Below, piece by piece: positions 50,771 to 64,000 of a stretch of DNA of 64,000 bases. The stretch lies in contig JAKNDB010000087.1 of NCBI GenBank assembly GCA_024305405.1, positions 7,814,501 to 7,878,500 on the forward strand. The letters run 5' to 3'. Position 1 is the stretch's first letter, and each line of letters opens with the position of its first letter. The notes below the pieces were generated by a model that saw only the letters and a program-made list of their open reading frames with translations, ran no database searches and was not told the origin of the DNA. The position numbers and the translations under genes are program-made. The stretch comes from Dirofilaria immitis. Taxonomy: Eukaryota; Nematoda; Chromadorea; Rhabditida; Onchocercidae.

Positions 50771-52090
50771 CAATGACAAGAAATAAGTACTACAATACTA
50801 TTAGATTATTTAGTGAGACGAAATGCTAATCAAATTGTTTTCATCATTTTTTTATTCCATTAAATTTATGATTGATTATTTGTTTTCAATTAATATTTCT
50901 CAATATGAGTAAAGCTTTTATTATGAGTAGTTAAATATTTTCAATTTAATAATATAAAATTTAAATGACCTCAAATTTCTGTTTTACTTTATAATTTGAT
51001 CCAAAAATATGTAAATTGAAACATTGAAATAACAGTAAATCGCATTATCATCAAATGAATATATTTGCAGTAATTGTTGAAAATAAAATAAATGCATTTT
51101 TCGTTTTATTGTTGCATGATAAATTTGCTACCAAAAGAAATGTGAAAATTAAACTTTTACTAGCTGCTCGATAGAAATCACAAAATGCCATATAATAATT
51201 TATTTTTGCCTTTTTCGCTATCATCATTATTTCATTTAAAAGTTATTGCATCTCATAAATTACTTTTATTCTAATTTTCACTTTTACCAAATGAAGAGAT
51301 TGCTACACCTCAATTTTAAAATTATTTAATTCCTTGTGGCTTTTTAATAATTTTAGTTAACATATCCATATATACTGCATAATGCTAAAATGGAATTTCT
51401 AATAAATTTCTTATAGCAAGAGATTTTTATTATCACGAATGAATTTTAGATTTTTAAATAATCTTATTATAAGCTAACTTTCACGATATTCTCATATATT
51501 CTTTGAATTGACTTATGCAAATTTCATTTTTAGCCAGTTTTTCTCGCCATTAATAATTTTCTAAAATATATATTACACTATATGTTTTTAAAAAAATAAG
51601 TGATTTTCAGTGTGCATTCAATACTAATTATAGATTATTTTTTATTAATAAATATTCGATAGCATTAAGAATGATTGATCACTCAGTATAAAATGATAAG
51701 GAATCAGTTGGATATTAAATATGTAGAAATAAATGTATATATTAAAATTTGTTCACTCATTTTAAATTGACACATTTTAAATTTCTTGAAAATCGCAAAA
51801 TTAAATTTGATTTAATTCAAAATTTTCATATCGAGTTTACAAGAAAACAATGATTGAAAAAAATTAGATATTCATGACGACCAATAGTTTTATAAATGCA
51901 AAATTAAATTGAAATTTAATTACATAGTTTATGGTGCGGTGCCATTAAATGACGCAAAAGTAAGACAAAATATTATTATTTAATTTTTTAGCCATTGTAC
52001 AATATTTGAAATTCTTGTATTTTTATAAAATATATAAGCATATGTTAATCTTAATCATGAAGTAAAATTAATTAATAACAAATAAATTAA
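50771..52090. other. Intergenic, no supported gene
   Basis: Extremely AT-rich and stopped in all frames. It lies 3' of the CFA-synthase-like gene on the minus strand. Confidence 0.45.
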
Positions 52091-55000
52091 TTATAAAGAT
52101 TTTTCGATAAGCAATTGTACAGCATCAATATTAGAATACCGAAATAGTGTAGAGCATAATGCAAAATAAAATTGCCATTTGCGATGAAATTTTCGTGAAT
52201 ATCCAAGTTTCAAGATTTGTTCCTCATGTTCCATCCATGCACTAAAACTTTGTTTCATGAATTTAAATAAGAATTGGTTATGTCAGTAATTAAGTTTTTG
52301 CGCATATCGCTGTAATTTATTTCCGAAAAATTGGATATACTGAACTTCGCTTCATTGATAACCGGATATGAATTCCGATTAAATCGGCAAACTATACTAA
52401 TAATTATATGCTCGTACATGTAGTTCTAACTGAAATATCTAATCAAAACATTCAAGGTTTGCTTCAAGAAAAGAAATTACGTTTTTGAAATTCTCAATTT
52501 CTTTTTAGTTTTCAATGTTATGAAATTTATTACTTTTGAAATTCATTTTTGTATAGTTTGAAATTCCACCGCTTAAGAACTTTGCAGTTTCAAATTCTAA
52601 CTTACCAGTACCATAAATCCAAAGTTGGCGCATAATGATGCCCGATATAAACTGTTTTTATGATTGACAATTCTGACGGTAATGCTTCTCTAATTGCTCG
52701 CTCCGATGGCAAATGTCCACCGGGAAATATATATTTTTGATAAAATCACTTGATCGGCAATATCGTTCGTAATTTAATTCAGGGCATGTTATCGCCTAAA
52801 AGAAAATGAAATTTTCGCTATTTAGACTATTTTAAAGGAATTTAGTTCTTTTTTGAATGTTATCCAATAATTACCTGTAAGTATGCCCTACCGCCTGGAC
52901 GTAAGCGGTCACGCAAAGTTTCAAAAATTGTGATAAATATTCATGCCCAACTGCTTCAATCATTTCAATCGCAATAATTTTATCGTAAATATCATTTTCT
53001 AGCCTAAAAAAATTATTGCTTATTGATAATTTTCTAAAATTGTATTTAGATAATCCATTTAATTATACTAGAAGGCAAATCAGTATGTACAGATCGTACT
53101 TCGTTACAGTATTTTAATTATTATTCATTTATTCATTTACATATTTACTCATTTCATTTTAGCTGATAGTTTTTAAATCGAATACAATACAGTGCTGTTA
53201 AAATTTGAAACAAAACTTTGCAACAATCCAAAGCTTTTAACATTTTCTTAAACGCTTAATTTCATTAAACTTCAACGTTTTGCTGAATATTATCAAAATT
53301 TAGTAAATTTGATAAATTAAATATAAAAAGATTTTAATGACTAACCGATAATCTAACAATTTGATATTAATTTTATCTTGCAGTTCACTATCTCTTATCA
53401 CTTGCTGAGCAATTTTAAACTGTTCCATTGAAATTGTTAACCCTGTCCAATGACATCCGTAACGTTTCACGGCACGCATAGCACAAGCACCCCAACCACA
53501 ACCAATTTCTAGTATTCGATCATCGGATTTCAAATTTATCTCGTTAAATATTTGATCATATTTTCTCATTTGAGCTTCTTCAAGAAGTTTATTGTCAGAA
53601 TGTGTGATCGTATAAGATGGAATTGCTGAAATGAAAAGTATTATTGTAATAAGATTGATTGAGTATCATAAAATAAAAAATTAAAATCATAAAAGTAAAA
53701 AATCAAATATTTTTTGATTTATTTTTATTGTCTTTTAATTATCAGAAATATATTATCGTCAAGTAATTTCAAATAATTTTGTTAATATTTATGAAAATAA
53801 AATTATTAAAGTTTTTAAAAATTTGGGAAAAATTAAAGAAACATTAATAATTGGCGTAAAAAATAAATAAAAAAGTAGCAAAGTTTTTAAAAATTGTTTC
53901 TCAATCTTTTTTTGAAAATGAAATAGTTTAAGACTTATTGTTTTTTCTTAAAACTTTTTGTTCCTATTAATAAATTGTTAATACTTATGCAAATACATAA
54001 ATGCGTCTCCTCAATATTTGTTATATAATTTCTCAAATTTAAAAAAAAAAGAAAAAGAAAAGAAAACATTAGCCTTGAAAGATTGCGCATGAATAAGTCA
54101 TCGATGGATCAAGGAATAGGCTAAACATGTCATTTCCAAGATCATAGTGTTCATGAATATTTTTTGCACTACCATACAATGAATTTGCATGATAATAATG
54201 TTGCAGCGCATTAATTAATGATATTAGTGATCGAATTAATCGAACAGTTAGATAAATCAATAAATTGAACAATTTTTTCAACCATCCATTAGTTTCTTTC
54301 AATTTTTTGTTGCATTATAACCTGAAAATTATTATTTTATTTCTAACATCAATTAATATCAAAATCTTTTAAAAAAGTAAGAAACAAATTATTTCCTTTT
54401 ATCTATTCGTTAACCTATTAATTAATACATATTTATTTGTTATATCAAAATCAAATCATATCAAATAAAACTGATTAATCTGAGGGAGCAAAAAGAAAAA
54501 AGCAATATATAAATTGCTTAATCATTCATTAATTCGTTTACATCCCATTAATTTAATAAAGATTAATTATTTATAGATGAAGAAAGATTCAAATTTAATA
54601 ATAGTAAACTCACGCTTCGCACGAATAAGTAATCCCAAAAATCCTGTATCCTTGTTTGCACATCCCAATCCTCAAACATATATGCTTCGCCAAGACCAAT
54701 TTTGGATCCAACAGAATTCGAAAGCAAAAATTGATTGGTTTATGAAGAAATAATGTTACTGGCACTATATCATTTTTAGATTTATTTGATCTAAAAATAA
54801 TAATTTGTCAATTTTTTAAACTTATCTATTCAATTATTTATAACAAACTATTGAAAAAATTTGCACAATTAAGTGCATAGTTTGGGAAGTTTTTTGAGAA
54901 ATATAAATTAAAAAAAAAAGAAAAAAATTGCAGCTATGCTTTTGTTCAAATTTCATTTTTCGATAATTCCAACTGCAATTACTATCAATTATAATTTTTA

Positions 55001-55832
55001 TTTTATCAATCAATTGAACACGAAATATTTTATTCATTCAAAAAAAGGGTGGAAAAACGATTTGTCGTAAAATATCGAAATTTCTTATTTTTAAAAATAT
55101 TGTAAGAATGAAATTAAAAATATATACAAATAAATGAGCTATATTTCATTTTCTTTTCCAAACAAACCGAATTATTTGTTCATCGACACCACCAAAATGT
55201 AATTTATAATTTGCATTGGGTAAAAATAATGATAACGATTCAGGTGCATTTCTTATAATTCCATTAAAATAACTGGAATATTATCGAATTAAAAATCAAA
55301 AAACTGACATATGCGTAGAAAGCTTGCTTTTCCCAGCCAGTAAACTCCGATTGCACTAAATAAGATTCAGCAATAACAATTATCAACCTTGATCGCTGGA
55401 ACCTAATCCAACAAATAATCATGCGTCATTTCAACAACAACACCAATCTTCAACGAACAATAATTATCCAACCGTTTTATTATTGGGATGAAGATAATGC
55501 GTAAAATAATTGGATATAAATCAAAACCAAGATAATATTGATCCTCTGAAACCATCCAAAGAAAAAAGGTAATAATTAAGCCTGAAAGATAAGAATAATG
55601 ATTTAAAAAAGAAAAGGGAGAAAAAAAGGAAAAATTATAATTTTTAACGCTTTATCAATTTATTATTTTAAAATAATGCTATCTTTTCTAATTTTTTTCT
55701 TTGTCTAAAATAATATTTAGTTAGTTAGTAAATAAACAAAAAGGATTTCTGAAAATCTTTGTGAAAAATATTTAGCAATATGAAATAAAACGAAGGAAAA
55801 AATTATGGTTAGTAATATATATATGTGTGTGT

Positions 55833-55895
<63 letters not shown>

Positions 55896-57475
55896 TGTTC
55901 GGTTAAATGATACGCAATTCGAATTTTTGATAAACGATGATGACCCATTAATGGCCGACAACTATGAAAAATGGTGAAGATAAGCGAAATTTGGAAGTGA
56001 TTGAACTATTGCAACCATCGTAATATATATTAGTTTGATATCAATATTATATTATAATGATAAATAGAAAGTGGCGAGATTCGACATGATATAATATGAA
56101 ATGATAACACCTATAGTATTTCAAGTAAATGGTTAATTAGATAGAAAACAAATCTTTATCAATTTTATTAATTAAATGAAAATTGCACTAAATAATTACC
56201 ATACATACGAATGATTATATTTGGATTAACTAAATAATTGTTAATTTCATTAATCAAAAAAAAATTTCAACAATTAATCTTATAAATATTGTTAAAAAAA
56301 AAGAAAAAATAATGAAAAAAGGAAATAATAATGAATGAAAAAAGAATTTAACAAAAAATGGCAAAAACTTTTCCCATTAAAAACAATGCTCAAAATGGCT
56401 GATAAAGGAGGAATTATTAAAATGAGCTAATTCTTAATGAAAATGTATTATTGGTTTTAACAATTAATATAACTATATTTTAATTCATGTCATTCTATTT
56501 ATTATATTACCAAGTACACTCATTCATTCAACTCATACCACAATATATTATAATATTACAATACAATATATGGGCACAGTACAATATATAATATTGTAAT
56601 GATATTCTTCTCGCCATCTTATCATCTATATCACAACATTGTATTGCACAATTTCTGCATTATAATATTTTAATGATATGTCTATTTGTTTTATTGAACA
56701 ATCTATCTCTATAATAATATTTTAATATCTTTATAATTACTATGATGATATTTACATTCATATTAACTGCTACTATACTACATTGTACCATAAATTGTTG
56801 GCAAATTTATATTCCCAATTTATTTTATGCTTCATTTTGCATTTATTTTATTATATTCATATTTGCTCATTTTTATTTAGTTCTGTTCATTTGTTTTTTA
56901 AGTTTAGTTTCACTTCAAATAACGAAAATTTTAAAATAATTAAGTTTTTCTTTTCTCTTTTTTCTTTGTATATCCATAACTACAAATGAAATAACAGATT
57001 AGAAATGATAAGGAATGGATATTTAAAAAAAAAAATGAAATATAATATCTATTATTCATTACGTATTTGTAATTAAGTGATGGAATAAGCTCTAAATACT
57101 TTATTTTCGTGTTATTCATATCAAAATTCAAATAATGAAACATGATATGCAGAACTTGATAAGAACAAATGGGCTTCAAATTTTCAAGAGAATTAAAAAC
57201 AATACCACCTGAATCAAAATCATAAGAGGACTTATTTACTCCATGTAACTAATTGAAATTACTGCAATCGACACATTGTTAAGGGATGATGAAGTATAAT
57301 TGATAATAAAAAAAATGATAAATAAATACAATTATAATTTATTATATTTAATATACTACTTATTTAATGCACTGCTATCAGAAGAACTGATTATAAATAT
57401 TTGACATAACAGTGAAATGATATGAATTTGAAATTATTTCAATCAAAATTTACCATCTATAACTGGTTTGATCAT
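52091..57475 (-). CDS. Cyclopropane-fatty-acyl-phospholipid synthase-like methyltransferase
   Basis: SAM-dependent methyltransferase of the CFA synthase/mycolic acid cyclopropane synthase family, which adds a methylene across lipid double bonds in bacteria. Minus-strand exons: 57475-57454, 55545-55388, 55355-55309, 55272-55168, 54790-54614, 54321-54074, 53625-53346, 53003-52875, 52795-52606, 52241-52091. Family blocks in order: GSKIGLGEAYMFEDWDV; NIHEHYDLGNDMFSLFLDPS; MTYSCAIF with the catalytic-site Cys; EEAQMRKYDQIF; SAM motif I, LEIGCGWGACAMRAVKRYG; GLTISMEQFKIAQQ; YDKIIAIEMIEAVGHEYL; RDRLRPGGRAYLQAITCPE; SSDFIKNIYFPGGHLPS; GHHYAPTLDLW; and FHRKWQFYFALC at the C terminus. Five single-base slips (52719-52724, 52923-52927, 54303-54308, about 54650-54658, 54726-54730) are cured by one base each. 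The first three exons are less certain: 57454 joins 55545 in phase (MIKPVID-EDQYYLGFDLYP), but phases of exons 2-4 do not close. Confidence 0.85.
55815..55890. repeat. (TG)n microsatellite
   Basis: A near-perfect run of about 35 TG repeats, with a TATG interruption at its start and an ATAT run before it. It lies in the predicted first intron of the CFA-synthase-like gene. Confidence 0.97.
55891..57453. other. Predicted large first intron, no exon seen
   Basis: AT-rich sequence between the short ATG exon (57475-57454) and the second exon of the CFA-synthase-like gene. Open frames at 56742-56989 and 56940-57179 translate to low-complexity Phe/Ile/Tyr-rich sequences and are not supported. Confidence 0.4.
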
Positions 57476-58932
57476 TTTAACCAATCTTATCTTCATTTCC
57501 TAGGTAAATTGTTGTAATCAATCATCTGAAATATATATTTTCATTACAATACCAGTTTCCAGGTAAATCATACTAAATTAATTTCTTTCTCAAACTAATT
57601 TAAGATTCGTTGATGCAAGATAGATACAGGTTATAACCATGTATTATCGATTTACTTGTCTTGAAAATGTATTTCTGCCATTTATGATTAATCAAAAACA
57701 TATTTTGATTCAGAAAGATTTTCTTGGCAAAAAATTTTTACAATTAAAAAGAGACAAACGATAAAACAAGAAAGATTTAAATACGAAATAGAAATTACAG
57801 TTCAAAAAATTCTTTTAGATTGTTGAAACTAAATTTCCATTTTCATTTTTTGTATAATATTATTTGTTTAATTTAATATAAACCTTTAGAATTAATTATA
57901 TGCTTATCATACGAAGAATATTACCTTTTACTATTTTTTAAATTCATAGATATTTTAGTGGCATTAAAGAAAGAAAATAATTAAATTACTTTTAATAGAC
58001 TTTTAAATTTCAGCAAAAAAATTATAAATATCAACATGATATTCTTGCTGCTATTTGCCAAAAAAAAATTCAGTTATATAAAAGTAGAGATATGAAATTA
58101 GAATGATAATCATCTAAAATCTTACCATTAGACTTTTCTGCCAGAGCTTGCATAAAAATGATTCTTCACTTTTAATTTATTTAATTAAAATCTTAAAACG
58201 TGGTTCTTCTTTTTATTCAAAAAAACGAGAACAGCTGGGATGAGAATGAAAACATTACTTTGTTATTTTTAATCTACTGATTCATTTTAATGAATCTAAA
58301 AAATTCCGTCTTTAAATAACTTTTACATTGTAATTGTTGAATAATGTGCTAATCATTAGATTCCTATATTTATATTTATTTATGAATGGAAATCATAATT
58401 TTTGATTTATTGATTTCTGTATTAATATCTTTCACTATACTAGATGGCAATACTAATCATTATATTATATTAATCTTCTGAGAAATGCTACACATACTAC
58501 TTTGACAGAATTATTTAATATCTATGAAATAATCTAATTAAGTCTAATATATCTTATCGTCGTTTAATCTTTGATTTAATGAATTTTAACCGATTAATAA
58601 AATTATAATCATGACTTATTTAATATATATGTTCAACATCGAATATTTAATAATTCATATTTATAGCGTAAGAGGACTTAAGACGAAACTTTCAACTTAC
58701 TTTATTTTACCTTTTTTAAAAATTTCTTAGATATTAAATTTTTTGACACTTTAAGTTTTTGCTTCCATACGATATCCGTTCGATTATAAAAACTCATTTT
58801 CCATTTTTATCTTTCTCTTTCTTTCATTTTCTTTATTTTATTAATTTTTGAAAATAGCAATATGTCCATCATATTTTTAAATATGTATTATAAACTGATA
58901 TGTCAGGATTTTTATCATTATTATCATGGCGA
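57476..58932. other. Intergenic, no supported gene
   Basis: Spacer between the 5' end of the CFA-synthase-like gene and the 3' end of the kinase gene, both on the minus strand. It should contain the upstream region of the former. No exon is visible. Confidence 0.4.
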
Positions 58933-62853
<3,921 letters not shown>

Positions 62854-64000
62854 TATTTGTTGATATAAAAACGACCGTTCACTAATGGAGAGGATTGATA
62901 TGAAAATGATTGTTCACCGATAAAAAAAGTTCAAACAGTCGTTTATTTGGTAAGATAGAAATGAAAATGATCATATTTTGCTTAATTTTATAATTTTATA
63001 TCATTTCCAAATTCCTATTATATGAATATATTATGCAAGAAAGTAATCAATAACAATCAAAGAAATATCAGTTTCATTTTGTTTATTTTTCTTTTTCCCG
63101 AAAAACTTTGGAAGATTTTTTGAAAGTTGAAATAAAAATTGATGGCAGAAATGAAAACTGACAATGGTAGTATATCAAGTATTGTTATTTAATTTCTATT
63201 TTTTTTCCATTCATAAATATTTTTAACGATGGATTTTGATAAACTTTTATCAAACGAATATTAAGCAATAAAACATAACGAAAAAGAATTGCTTATACAT
63301 TTTAGCTTCAGTTTAATGCTCCTTAGAGAGATTTATCAGAAGTTCAAAAGTCATTTTAAAATTTTAAATTATATTTCCGGTTTTATTTTCAACAGCCAAA
63401 GTTTTTGATCATTTTCACTTTCTAATGTCTTATTTTTATCATTTTTAGTTTATCAAAGTAATTAGGTTAATTTGTAAACGTTCATTTTCCGTTCCTTATT
63501 GAGAATTATCTAAAGTTTATAACATTATCTTTTTCTTGCGCCTACTCATTTTTTAACCACAGTAATAGCTTCTTGCATATTTCAGTTTTGTACATCTCAT
63601 TCATTTCTTCGTTTCAGGAATTTTGATAAGATTAATGATAAATTAAAATTTTATTTTTTTCAGCCGCTTTTGAGTATTTCGAAAGTGTGAAAATATCAAA
63701 ATTATGCATTATGATTTAATGCCTTATTTGGTTTACTCAGAAATGAAACTAAATGTTAATATTTGGATATCTCTTTCAGAAAATATTTTATACAAATATT
63801 GCTTTCATTCATCACAAAAATTTAATATGTAAATAATTAGTTTTTTTATATGTATTTAAGAAGCTATAAAAATTTTTTTGATTTTACATGAAGCATTAGA
63901 AACCTAGAAACATATCTTTTAGTGCTTAAGCATTTTACTTAATCATTCGTAATTCCATTTTTTATTATGCAAATTGATTGAATCATTTATAAAACTTCTC
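62854..64000. other. Upstream region of the kinase gene, no supported gene
   Basis: No exon found on either strand to the window edge. The first part presumably carries the 5' UTR and promoter of the minus-strand kinase gene, but no element can be assigned by eye. Confidence 0.4.

Overview
The window looks like nuclear DNA of a nematode. It is very AT-rich, and its genes are cut into exons mostly of about 70-230 bases, bounded by GT...(T)TTTCAG introns. Gene content fits too: a cuticle-collagen-like Gly-X-Y remnant, a beta3/Olig-type bHLH, a worm-style tau-tubulin/CK1-like kinase and a secreted histidine acid phosphatase. A clade III (spirurid/filarial-like) worm is my inference, not something the sequence proves. 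No bacterial operons, CRISPR, rRNA or convincing tRNA were seen. Most open frames longer than 60 codons are shadows or chance ORFs; the real genes had to be assembled exon by exon from splice sites, reading phase and family motifs.

Layout. 1-4253: no gene I can support (one unexplained 164-codon ORF). 4254-6317 (+): KEOPS/EKC subunit Cgi121/TPRKB. 10359-about 15511 (+): secreted histidine acid phosphatase with a disturbed 3' end. 16436-18725 (-): Ctr-family copper transporter. 19953-20735 (+): 95-residue bHLH factor. 23483-24075 (+): LC8-type dynein light chain whose first exon is not found. 26793-27049 (+): weak candidate exons. 28106-31531 (-): GLUT-type sugar transporter of eight exons. 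36516-36811 (+) and 37380-about 37900 (-): two unrecognised coding loci. 38062-41325 (+): RBBP5, the WD40 subunit of the COMPASS/MLL H3K4 methyltransferase complex. 46000-48775 (-): broken collagen-like pieces. 49614-50770 (+): possible orphan gene. 52091-57475 (-): cyclopropane-fatty-acid-synthase-like methyltransferase, a bacterial-type family inside an intron-rich gene. 58933-62853 (-): CK1/TTBK-like kinase. 62854-64000: upstream DNA.

The genes are functionally unrelated (tRNA modification, phosphatase, copper and sugar uptake, neural transcription factor, chromatin, lipid methylation, kinase), as expected for a nematode chromosome segment.

One quality signal cuts across the window. In at least nine loci the reading frame slips by exactly one missing base, usually in a 3-6 base homopolymer and often in the middle of a conserved motif, while splice phases agree only if the base is restored. 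This looks like uncorrected long-read indel error rather than mass pseudogenisation, and it lowers confidence in any pseudogene call here. The observations most worth following up are the CFA-synthase-like gene, a 42-residue extra exon in Cgi121, two non-canonical intron boundaries, and several unrecognised coding loci.
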